NCBI GenBank assembly: GCA_049317725.1
Contig: JBMOHS010000207.1
Location: 1-6,439, forward strand
Reading direction: 5' to 3'
Length of the DNA: 6,439 bases
Origin: CAIOZW01 sp049317725
GTDB taxonomy: Bacteria > Acidobacteriota > Blastocatellia > RBC074
Each line of letters opens with the position of its first letter. Position 1 is the stretch's first letter. The notes beneath the pieces were generated by a model. It was not told the origin of the DNA. It was given only the letters and a program-made list of their open reading frames with translations, and searched no databases. The position numbers and the translations under genes were made by a program. Shown piece by piece: positions 1 through 6,439 of this stretch.

Positions 1-30
1 GTTTTTTGAGGGGGAGTGGGCGCGTGAGTC

Positions 31-59
31 TGGTCAGATGAGGCGTTGCGTCGTATGAT
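31..59 (+). promoter_or_regulatory. Candidate sigma70-type promoter for the PSCyt/DUF1501 operon
   Basis: The hexamer TGGTCA (31-36, four of six matches to TTGACA) is followed after 17 bases by TATGAT (54-59, five of six matches to TATAAT). This would start transcription near position 66 and leave a leader of about 27 bases before the GTG start at 93. The spacing is ideal, but the -35 match is modest and short AT-rich hexamers also arise by chance, so this is a prediction only. Confidence 0.4.
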
Positions 60-81
60 GCGAACCATCAATCGATTCAAT

Positions 82-87
82 GGGAGG
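82..87 (+). promoter_or_regulatory. Ribosome binding site that fixes the GTG start at 93
   Basis: GGGAGG lies five bases before the GTG at 93. No competing ATG in the same frame has such a site: the first in-frame ATG is codon 9, inside the signal peptide region. This decides the start of the large cytochrome-type protein. Confidence 0.75.
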
Positions 88-92
88 TCTTC

Positions 93-3000
93 GTGCGAGA
101 CAAGGTGCAACGACGGATGCAACTGTTCTTGGTTTTGGGAGTCGTTCTGTGGGCGGCCATTTCTGGGATCCGGCCGACACCGGTGACCGCAACGAAGGAA
201 GGGACGATCGACTTCAATCGCCAGATTCGGCCGATCCTCTCCGACAAGTGCTTTCAGTGCCACGGTCCGGACGAGGGGCAGCGGATGGCGCGATTGCGGC
301 TCGATACGCGGGAAGGCGCGATGAGCCGGGCAGGGGTGATCGTGCCCGGGGATGCGGCCGCCTCCCGCCTGATTCGGCGGGTCCGATCGACCGATCCGGC
401 GGTGATCATGCCGCCGCCCGACTCCGGCCATCGCTTGACCGCCGCCGAGATCGACCTCCTCACCCGCTGGGTGGCGGAGGGAGCGCCGTGGCAGGAGCAC
501 TGGGCCTTTGTCGCCCCGCAGGCAATCGAGCCCCCACGGCCGACCGATCCGCGGGCCAGCGCCTGGATTCGCCAGCCGATCGACGCCTTTGTCTGGCAGG
601 GCTTGGCGGCACAGGGGCTCACCCCCTCACCGGAGGCTTCGCGCGAGACCTTGCTGCGCCGCGTGACGCTCGACCTGACGGGGCTGCCCCCCACACCGGC
701 GGAGATCCAGTCCTTTCTGGCCGACCGATCCCCGGAGGCCTATGAGAAGGTCGTCGACCGGTTGCTGGCCTCCCCGCGCTACGGTGAGAAGATGGCCCTC
801 CATTGGCTGGACCTTGCCCGCTATGCCGACACGCACGGCTTTCACATCGATAGCCATCGGGTGATGTGGCCCTGGCGGGATTGGCTGATCCGCTCCTTCA
901 ACCGCAATCAGCCCTACGATCGGTTCACGGTCGAGCAGTTGGCGGGAGACCTGCTGCCGGGGGCGACGGTCGAGCAGAAGATCGCCTCGGGTTTCAATCG
1001 CAACCACATGATCAACTTCGAGGGGGGGGCCATCCCCGAGGAGTACCTCACCGAGTACATCGTCGACCGGGTCGAGGCGACCTCGACCACCTGGCTGGGG
1101 CTGACGGTCGGCTGCGCCCGCTGCCACAACCACAAGTACGACCCGATCACGCAGAAGGAGTTCTACCAGCTCTACGCCTTCTTCAACCGCGTTCCGGAGA
1201 AGGGGCTCGATGGGCGGGATGGAAACGCGGCGCCCTTCCTCGCCTTGGCGGAACCCTCGCAGGAGGAGCGGAAGCAGGCGTTGACGGCGGCGATCGCCGA
1301 GCGGGAGGCCCGGCTGAAGGAGTCTGTCACCGAGCCGGCGCAGTTGGAGTGGGAGCGGACCCGGCTCGGCCAGCGGCCCGAACTCTCCCTGCCCGCTGGG
1401 GCGACAGTGGCCCATTTCCCCCTCGATGGCAGCCTCGGTGAGGCATCTGGCCGGGATCTCTCGGGCCGGACGATCCTTGGGGATCCGACCTTCGGCATCG
1501 GGATGATCAGTCGGGCGGTGCAGCTCGATGGCCAGACCGAGCTGGCCTTTGGTCGTGAGATGCCGTTCGAGGTCAAGGAGCCGTTCACCTTCTCCTTCTG
1601 GATGCGCCCCAACCTGGGAAAAGTGGGGAACTATGTCTTTGAGAAGGTCGAGGGCGAGGGACCCACGCGGCGCGGCTTCGAGATGGTGATCGAGGAGACG
1701 TCGCTGATTGGCATTCAGCGCTGGGGAGGGCCGTTGACCATCCGCTTTCTGGGAGGGAGTCCCGAGGCGACGCTCTCCGTCCGTTCCCGGCAGCAGATCC
1801 GGACGGGGCAGTGGTACCACGTCCTCTTGACGGGCGATGGGTCGGGAACGGTCGCTGGGCTGCGCCTCTACCTCAACGGCGAGCCTGCCCCGCTCCTTAC
1901 CCTCCAGGTGGCTACCCTGGGGGCGACCAGCAACACAGCCGAGCTGATCGTCGGCCGGCGCCAGACGGGACGAGGCTACAACGGAGCCCTCGACGACCTG
2001 CGGTATCTTCGCGCGGTCCTGACCGAGCCACAGATCGCGCAGTTGGCGATCGACCATCCGATCCAGACGATCCTCTCCGGGGTCACCGGCAAACGGAGCA
2101 AAGAGGAGCGGGAGCGGCTGCGTGAGCACTATCTGACCCGGGTCGCCCCGCTGGAGTTGCGCGAGGCCTACCAGGAATCGAAGGACCTGCGCCAGCAGAA
2201 GGCCGAACTCGAGAAGGAGATTCTGACGGTCATGGTCATGGGCGAGAGCGATGCCCCGCGGGAGACCTTCCTGCTGGCGCGCGGGGATTACCGGAACCGG
2301 ACGGAGAAGGTCAGTGCCGGAGTCCCGGCGGTGCTCCCACCGCTCTCTGGCGGACGGGAGGCGGGGGCGGTCAATCGGCTCGCGCTCGCCCGTTGGCTGG
2401 TCGATCCGTCGCACCCGCTGACGGCCCGCGTCGCGGTCAATCGCTTCTGGCAGATGCTCTTCGGGCAGGGTCTCGTCAAGACGGTCGAGGATTTCGGATC
2501 GCAGGGAGAGCCGCCTTCCCACCCGGAGATGCTCGACTGGCTGGCGGGAGAGTTCGTCCGCAGTGGGTGGGATGTCAAGGCCCTGCTGCGGCGGGTCGTC
2601 ACCTCGTCGACCTACCGGCAATCCTCCGCCGTCACTCCACGACTGCTCGAAGTCGATCCGGAGAACCGCTGGCTCGCCCGTGGTCCGCGCCACAGACTCC
2701 AGGCGGAGCTGATCCGGGACAACGCCCTCGCCGTCGGCGGGCTGCTCGATGAGCGCATCGGTGGTCCCAGCGTCAAGCCCTACCAGCCGGGTGGCTTGTG
2801 GGAGGAGATGGCCTTCGGCGACGGCTTCACCGAGCAGAGCTATGTCCAGAGCAAGGGGCGGGATCTCTACCGCCGCTCGCTCTACACCTTCTGGAAGCGG
2901 ACGGTGCCACCGGCAGCGCTGGCGACCTTCGACGCGCCGGACCGTGAAAAGTGTGTTGCCCGTCGGGCGATCACCAACACGCCGCTCCAAGCACTGATCC

Positions 3001-3326
3001 TGCTCAACGATCCAACCTATGTCGAAGCGGCGCGGATGTTGGCGCAGCGAACGCTGCTCGAAGGAGGGAAGGGAACCGCGCGGCGGATCGACCACCTCTT
3101 CCTGCGAGCGACGGGACGGGGACCGACAGCCGAGGAGCGGCGTGTCCTCAGCAAGTTGCTCACGCAGCAGCAGGAGCGGTACCAGCGGGATCCGGCCTCC
3201 GTCAAAGCGCTCCTGGCGGTCGGAGAGACTCCCGCCGATGCGAGCCTGCCGGCGGCGGATCTCGCCGCCTGGACAATGGTCGCGAGTGCTGTTCTCAACC
3301 TCGACGAGACGATCACCAAAGAGTAG
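93..3326 (+). CDS. Exported PSCyt1-DUF1549-LamG-DUF1553 protein (planctomycete cytochrome C type)
   Basis: This 1077-residue multidomain protein is typical of planctomycetes. Residues 1-33 look like a Sec signal peptide: basic start, then a hydrophobic stretch at about 11-25. Residues 38-145 form the planctomycete cytochrome C domain (PSCyt1), with heme motif CFQCH at 53-57 and a likely distal ligand Met106 in IMPPP. Residues about 155-370 are DUF1549 (PSCyt2), containing a second CxxCH, CARCH, at 341-345. Residues about 438-652 are a LamG/concanavalin-like beta-sandwich, recognisable from the FSFWMRP, GQWYHV and LYLNGEP segments. Residues about 720-1030 are DUF1553 (PSD1), with the typical FLLARGDY, NRFWQMLFG and TNTPLQALILLNDP segments. 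The family is abundant in planctomycetes and usually sits next to a DUF1501 gene, as here. Its reaction is unknown; covalent heme suggests electron transfer or redox chemistry outside the cytoplasm, and LamG suggests glycan or protein binding. The frame is intact and the length normal for the LamG-containing version. Confidence 0.95.
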   Translation: MRDKVQRRMQLFLVLGVVLWAAISGIRPTPVTATKEGTIDFNRQIRPILSDKCFQCHGPDEGQRMARLRLDTREGAMSRAGVIVPGDAAASRLIRRVRSTDPAVIMPPPDSGHRLTAAEIDLLTRWVAEGAPWQEHWAFVAPQAIEPPRPTDPRASAWIRQPIDAFVWQGLAAQGLTPSPEASRETLLRRVTLDLTGLPPTPAEIQSFLADRSPEAYEKVVDRLLASPRYGEKMALHWLDLARYADTHGFHIDSHRVMWPWRDWLIRSFNRNQPYDRFTVEQLAGDLLPGATVEQKIASGFNRNHMINFEGGAIPEEYLTEYIVDRVEATSTTWLGLTVGCARCHNHKYDPITQKEFYQLYAFFNRVPEKGLDGRDGNAAPFLALAEPSQEERKQALTAAIAEREARLKESVTEPAQLEWERTRLGQRPELSLPAGATVAHFPLDGSLGEASGRDLSGRTILGDPTFGIGMISRAVQLDGQTELAFGREMPFEVKEPFTFSFWMRPNLGKVGNYVFEKVEGEGPTRRGFEMVIEETSLIGIQRWGGPLTIRFLGGSPEATLSVRSRQQIRTGQWYHVLLTGDGSGTVAGLRLYLNGEPAPLLTLQVATLGATSNTAELIVGRRQTGRGYNGALDDLRYLRAVLTEPQIAQLAIDHPIQTILSGVTGKRSKEERERLREHYLTRVAPLELREAYQESKDLRQQKAELEKEILTVMVMGESDAPRETFLLARGDYRNRTEKVSAGVPAVLPPLSGGREAGAVNRLALARWLVDPSHPLTARVAVNRFWQMLFGQGLVKTVEDFGSQGEPPSHPEMLDWLAGEFVRSGWDVKALLRRVVTSSTYRQSSAVTPRLLEVDPENRWLARGPRHRLQAELIRDNALAVGGLLDERIGGPSVKPYQPGGLWEEMAFGDGFTEQSYVQSKGRDLYRRSLYTFWKRTVPPAALATFDAPDREKCVARRAITNTPLQALILLNDPTYVEAARMLAQRTLLEGGKGTARRIDHLFLRATGRGPTAEERRVLSKLLTQQQERYQRDPASVKALLAVGETPADASLPAADLAAWTMVASAVLNLDETITKE

Positions 3327-3335
3327 ACGAGGATT

Positions 3336-3366
3336 CCCAGGGCCACTGGGCCAGCGGGAGAGGCCC
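3336..3366 (+). other. Intercistronic inverted repeats, two mutually exclusive hairpins
   Basis: CCCAG (3336-3340) can pair with CTGGG (3346-3350) around a five-base loop. GGGCC (3348-3352) can pair with GGCCC (3362-3366) around nine bases. They share positions 3348-3350, so only one can form at a time. No T-run follows, so this is not a standard intrinsic terminator; an mRNA-processing or attenuation role is possible but unproven. The stems are short and GC-rich, so chance is a real alternative. Confidence 0.25.
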
Positions 3367-3383
3367 GCGGCGGGATGTCTGAA

Positions 3384-3389
3384 AAGGAG
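3384..3389 (+). promoter_or_regulatory. Ribosome binding site that fixes the ATG start at 3398
   Basis: AAGGAG ends eight bases before the ATG at 3398. An upstream in-frame GTG at 3389 overlaps this site and so cannot use it. The ATG at 3398 is therefore preferred, giving a protein of 497 residues. Confidence 0.7.
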
Positions 3390-3397
3390 TGGGTGAG

Positions 3398-4891
<1,494 letters not shown>

Positions 4892-4942
4892 GCGGGAGTT
4901 GATCCGTCGGGGGATGTTCCGAGAGGCGCATGATCGGGCTGA

Positions 4943-4965
4943 CAGGCTCATCCGGCGGTGAGCTG
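4943..4965 (+). terminator. Weak hairpin after the DUF1501 gene, possible terminator
   Basis: GCTCA (4946-4950) pairs with TGAGC (4959-4963) around an eight-base loop, and CA/TG (4943-4944 with 4964-4965) extends the stem past one bulged G. It lies about 52 bases after the DUF1501 stop and before the next promoter-like element, where a terminator would be expected. There is no T-run after it, so it would have to act as a non-canonical terminator. This is a weak call. Confidence 0.22.
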
Positions 4966-4982
4966 CGCCTTGATGAGACGTG

Positions 4983-5010
4983 TTGACTTGCTGCCGAGTG
5001 GTGCTAGTTT
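4983..5010 (+). promoter_or_regulatory. Candidate promoter with extended -10, upstream of the DUF4160/DUF2442 region
   Basis: TTGACT (4983-4988) is followed after 16 bases by TAGTTT (5005-5010), and TGC directly before the -10 box gives an extended -10 (TGn). Transcription would start near 5017. The element resembles the higB promoter at 6075-6103: both have TTGAC and a GTGGYGYTAGT block across the -10 box. It is the best candidate for driving the unassigned frame and the DUF4160/DUF2442 pair. Confidence 0.5.
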
Positions 5011-5029
5011 GTCTTGATCGACCTATTTA

Positions 5030-5278
5030 TTGCTCGGTGGAACAAGATCGGAGACGGCAGGCAATGGGGGGCGCTGTGCCGCAACTCGGCGCGAATTCGC
5101 AATCAAGAAGGACGCAAAGGCCAGAATCACAACGGACGAAATGCTCAAGGCTCTGCGCTCGGTGGACAAGGAATTTTCAGACACGGAAATGTTCGTTAGT
5201 GCCGCTGACCGGCTTCCTCACCGGCTGACTGGGGTCGTTGGGCATCTTCCCGCTAAGGATAGACCATTCCCGAGATGA
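5030..5278 (+). CDS. Unassigned reading frame, hypothetical, possibly a gene remnant
   Basis: An open frame of up to 82 codons ends at TGA 5276-5278, 18 bases before the damaged DUF4160 ATG at 5297. The first possible start is a TTG at 5030 without a ribosome binding site; the first ATG is at 5141, with only a weak GGA four bases upstream, giving 45 residues. The second half reads like real protein, with mixed charged and hydrophobic residues such as ITTDEMLKALRSVDKEFSD and LTGVVGHLPAKDRPFPR, and is less arginine/serine-biased than the other frames. I recognise no family. Its place directly upstream of DUF4160, after a promoter-like element, would suit a first operon gene or the decayed remainder of one. 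It could also be non-coding leader. Confidence 0.3.
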   Translation: MLGGTRSETAGNGGRCAATRREFAIKKDAKARITTDEMLKALRSVDKEFSDTEMFVSAADRLPHRLTGVVGHLPAKDRPFPR

Positions 5279-5558
5279 GGCACCACGGGAGGGGCGATGG
5301 CCTGAACTGAGCCGTTTTTTCGGAATCATCATCGCCATGTACTACAATGACCACGCCCCACCGCATTTCCACGCGAAGTACGGTGCCGGACAGGCGTCGA
5401 TCCAAATCGACAATGGCGAGGTACTGGAAGGCGAGCTCGGGCCTCGCGCGCTCCGGCTGGTGGAAGAATGGCGCCTCCTTCATCAGTCAGAGCTGCTCGA
5501 TGATTGGGTGCTCGCTCAAGCCCGTCAGCCATTACGCAGAATCGAACCGCTGGAGTAA
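5238..5558 (+). CDS. DUF4160 family protein, start codon apparently disrupted
   Basis: The conserved part starts at position 5301 and reads PELSRFFGIII, then MYYNDHAPPHFHAKYG, the signature of DUF4160, a small protein family of unknown function often paired with DUF2442. The His-rich DHAPPHFH is the family's most conserved block. Family members normally begin M-P-E/T-L/I-S-R-F. Here an ATG at 5297-5299, with a GGGAGGGG ribosome binding site at 5287-5294, is followed by one surplus G (5300), so ATG and body are in different frames. Removing one G gives a normal 86-residue protein. As it stands, translation in this frame must begin at TTG 5238 (106 residues, atypical N-terminus) or at ATG 5337 (73 residues, losing the conserved first strand). 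It may be a pseudogene or carry a sequencing error. The gene ends five bases before DUF2442, so the two are probably co-transcribed. Confidence 0.8.
   Translation: MGIFPLRIDHSRDEAPREGRWPELSRFFGIIIAMYYNDHAPPHFHAKYGAGQASIQIDNGEVLEGELGPRALRLVEEWRLLHQSELLDDWVLAQARQPLRRIEPLE
5287..5299 (+). promoter_or_regulatory. Ribosome binding site and ancestral ATG of DUF4160, now out of frame
   Basis: GGGAGGGG (5287-5294) precedes ATG 5297-5299 at normal spacing. Read from this ATG, translation stops after two codons (ATG GCC TGA). One base less after the ATG would join it to CCT GAA CTG AGC, the typical DUF4160 beginning M-P-E-L-S. The site marks where the gene should start. Confidence 0.6.
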
Positions 5559-5563
5559 TCGTC

Positions 5564-5866
5564 ATGATTCCGAAGGTTGTGGAAGTGAGACCTCTCAAGG
5601 GCTACCGCTTGTGGTTACGCTTTGATGACGGCGTTGCCGGGACGGTCGACCTGTCCGCTGAATTATGGGGGCCGATGTTCGAGCCTCTCAAGGATGCCGA
5701 GTTCTTCGCCCAAGCAGCGATCGATCCAGAACTGGAAACCGTCACTTGGCCAAACGGTGCCGACTTGGCTCCCGAGTTCCTCTACCAAGCCGTCGAGCAA
5801 GGCGCTGCAGCCGAGCCGACTGCGCCTGAAGTCCAGCGGAGCGGGCTTGCCTCGATCAGAAGGTGA
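5564..5866 (+). CDS. DUF2442 family protein
   Basis: This is a 100-residue protein starting at ATG 5564, with GGAG at 5552-5555 eight bases upstream inside the end of DUF4160. The DUF2442 family is recognisable from KVVEVRPLKGYRLWLRFDDG (4-23), VDLSAELWGPMFEPL (28-42), FF at 47-48, and the end block VTWPNGADLAPEFLY (60-74). DUF2442 is a small alpha/beta domain of unknown function; it is frequently encoded directly next to DUF4160, and the pair is often suspected to be toxin-antitoxin-like. Family members usually finish soon after the PEFLY block, at about 80 residues. Here about 21 further residues follow, rich in Ala, Glu, Pro and Arg, and the last codons run into a leftover dehydrogenase end on the other strand, so the tail is probably acquired. 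An upstream in-frame start (5504) would lie inside DUF4160 and is not needed. Confidence 0.88.
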   Translation: MIPKVVEVRPLKGYRLWLRFDDGVAGTVDLSAELWGPMFEPLKDAEFFAQAAIDPELETVTWPNGADLAPEFLYQAVEQGAAAEPTAPEVQRSGLASIRR

Positions 5867-5915
5867 GCTGCCCACCGTCGATGACGAGTGTGTGGCCGGT
5901 ACGGCGATCCGGACT
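5856..5915 (-). pseudogene. C-terminal remnant of a short-chain dehydrogenase/reductase
   Basis: On the minus strand, reading from about 5915 down to the TGA at 5858-5856, the frame gives SPDRRTGHTLVIDGGQLTF and stop. G-H-T-L-V-I-D-G-G is the classic end of short-chain dehydrogenases (SDR family), where T-G-x-x-L-x-V-D-G-G precedes the C-terminus by a few residues; the stop falls at the expected distance. Upstream of it, none of the three minus-strand frames shows the rest of an SDR: no YxxxK active site, no Rossmann glycine motif. Only about 20 codons survive. It is therefore a scar of a deleted or displaced SDR gene, convergent with DUF2442 and overlapping its last 11 bases. A chance match over so few residues cannot be fully excluded. 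Confidence 0.6.
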
Positions 5916-6074
5916 GTGTCCACAGGTTTGAGCCGCTCTCTCGTCAAATTGAGACTCCCATCGGAGGATCTGCCTCAACTGCAACATTGGTTGTGGGCGG
6001 TTGATCCAGACGGCCTCAGCTTGCCCTCCCTGCCGATTCAAGCGCAAATAGCTCGCCAACAACTATAGTAACCC
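5916..6074. other. Intergenic sequence between the dehydrogenase scar and the higB promoter
   Basis: I recognise no gene here. The plus-strand frame ending at the stop at 6066-6068 reads protein-like in its last 40 or so codons, for example LRLPSEDLPQLQHWLWAVD, but it has no start of its own and runs out of phase through the DUF2442 gene upstream. It may be the tail of another lost gene. No hairpin with a T-run was seen. Confidence 0.35.
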
Positions 6075-6103
6075 TTGACGGTATGTCTGCGTGGCGTTAG
6101 TAT
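6075..6103 (+). promoter_or_regulatory. higB promoter, placed for a leaderless transcript
   Basis: TTGACG (6075-6080, five of six matches) is followed after 17 bases by TAGTAT (6098-6103, four of six). Position 6110, seven bases after the -10 box, is the A of the higB ATG, so transcription would start at or within a base or two of the start codon. No ribosome binding site lies between. Toxin-antitoxin promoters are usually repressed by their own antitoxin or complex, but no clear operator palindrome is visible here. Confidence 0.65.
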
Positions 6104-6109
6104 CCGCCA

Positions 6110-6388
6110 ATGATCGCCTCGTTCCGTGACCCCGATACCGAGGCCTTGGCCCGTGGCCGGCGCGTCAAGCGATTTGCCGTTTTGGAAGCGACAGCCCGCC
6201 GAAAGTTGCGACAGCTTGAGATCGCTGGAAGGCTCGACGACCTGCGCGTTCCACCAGGCAACAGGCTTGAATCGCTCAAAGGTGACCGCGTCGGCCAGTG
6301 CAGCATCCGCATCAACGATCAGTATCGGGTCTGTTTTGTTTGGACTGCCGCAGGACCAGCGGAAGTCGAGATTGCGGACTACCACTAG
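6110..6388 (+). CDS. higB: HigB/RelE-family toxin, ribosome-dependent mRNA interferase
   Basis: This 92-residue protein is complete and of normal family length. Members of this family bind the ribosome and cut mRNA in the A site; the partner antitoxin HigA neutralises them and represses the operon. Visible hallmarks are MIASFRD at the N-terminus, ARRKLRQL (29-36), LRVPPGNRLESLKGDR (45-60), SIRINDQYRVCFVW (65-78) and the C-terminal IADYH (88-92). The Asp90-Tyr91-His92 end matches catalytic residues known from the Proteus HigB, also 92 residues long. The catalytic His54 of that protein aligns with Glu54 here, as in many PPGNRLE-type relatives. There is no ribosome binding site and the promoter sits so close that the mRNA is probably leaderless. 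A HigA gene would be expected immediately downstream, beyond the window end. The gene appears intact. Confidence 0.93.
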   Translation: MIASFRDPDTEALARGRRVKRFAVLEATARRKLRQLEIAGRLDDLRVPPGNRLESLKGDRVGQCSIRINDQYRVCFVWTAAGPAEVEIADYH

Positions 6389-6427
6389 CCCGCATTTCTC
6401 ATCAGTGTTTGGAAAAAGGCTGCTGTT

Positions 6428-6433
6428 GAGGAG
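6428..6433 (+). promoter_or_regulatory. Ribosome binding site for a gene starting just past the window, probably higA
   Basis: GAGGAG ends six bases before the window edge, so a start codon at or just after 6440 would be ideally spaced. In higBA operons the HigA antitoxin (HTH, Xre-type) follows the toxin at a short distance; here the gap would be about 51 bases. The antitoxin itself is not visible. Confidence 0.5.
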
Positions 6434-6439
6434 ATAACA

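Larger units (their letters stand above)
4892..5236. other. Intergenic stretch without an identifiable gene
   Basis: Between the DUF1501 stop and the DUF4160 region I recognise no protein family on either strand and no tRNA, rRNA or CRISPR repeat. The stretch contains a weak hairpin (4943-4965), a promoter-like element (4983-5010) and most of an unassigned reading frame (5030-5278). The base composition looks less GC-rich than in the operon to the left. The boundary near 4900 is where the conserved planctomycete operon gives way to accessory sequence. Confidence 0.5.

Noticed and set aside
2..7. T-run at the left edge as the tail of an upstream terminator
   Set aside because: The sequence before it is outside the window, so no stem can be shown.
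80..745. 221-codon plus-strand frame overlapping the start of the PSCyt gene
   Set aside because: It is out of phase with an unmistakable cytochrome-type protein, is low in complexity (Arg, Gly, Asp, Ala) and shows no domain.
5208..5230. Repeated ACCGGCT heptamer
   Set aside because: There are only two short copies inside the unassigned frame, with no further units; this does not support a repeat array or a binding site.
5504..5563. Upstream extension of DUF2442 to 5504
   Set aside because: It would add 20 non-conserved residues within DUF4160. The ATG at 5564 has its own ribosome binding site and starts where the family starts.

Overview
The window looks like a piece of a GC-rich planctomycete chromosome (phylum Planctomycetota). 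The main evidence is the left two thirds. It carries a very large exported protein that joins planctomycete-type cytochrome C (PSCyt1), DUF1549 (PSCyt2), a LamG/concanavalin-like domain and DUF1553 (PSD1). This is followed by a Tat-exported DUF1501 protein. That gene pair is a hallmark of planctomycetes, where it occurs in many paralogous copies. The genus cannot be determined from the sequence.

Layout. Positions 1-92 hold a candidate promoter and a ribosome binding site. Positions 93-3326 encode the PSCyt1-DUF1549-LamG-DUF1553 protein, with a GTG start. Positions 3398-4891 encode the DUF1501 protein, 71 bases downstream on the same strand and very probably in the same operon. Both proteins carry export signals (Sec-like for the first, twin-arginine for the second). 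They probably act together outside the cytoplasm, on a substrate the sequence does not reveal; the LamG module makes a carbohydrate-type ligand plausible.

From about 4900 to the right end the character changes to small accessory genes. Positions 4892-5236 contain no confidently identified gene, only a promoter-like element (4983-5010) and an unassigned reading frame (5030-5278). Next come DUF4160 (to 5558) and DUF2442 (5564-5866), five bases apart, a common pair of unknown function that resembles a toxin-antitoxin operon. The DUF4160 start appears broken by one extra G after a well-placed ATG. Immediately downstream, on the minus strand, lies a roughly 20-codon remnant of the C-terminus of a short-chain dehydrogenase (5856-5915), with no recognisable remainder. 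The window ends with a HigB/RelE-family toxin gene (6110-6388). It appears to be transcribed as a leaderless mRNA, and it is followed by a ribosome binding site for what is probably the higA antitoxin just beyond the edge.

Overall: an ordinary planctomycete catabolic/exported gene pair beside a small, partly decayed toxin-antitoxin-type island with signs of past insertion and deletion. No clearly new system was found. The points most worth a second look are the disrupted DUF4160 start, the dehydrogenase scar, the two look-alike promoters and the unassigned frame between them.
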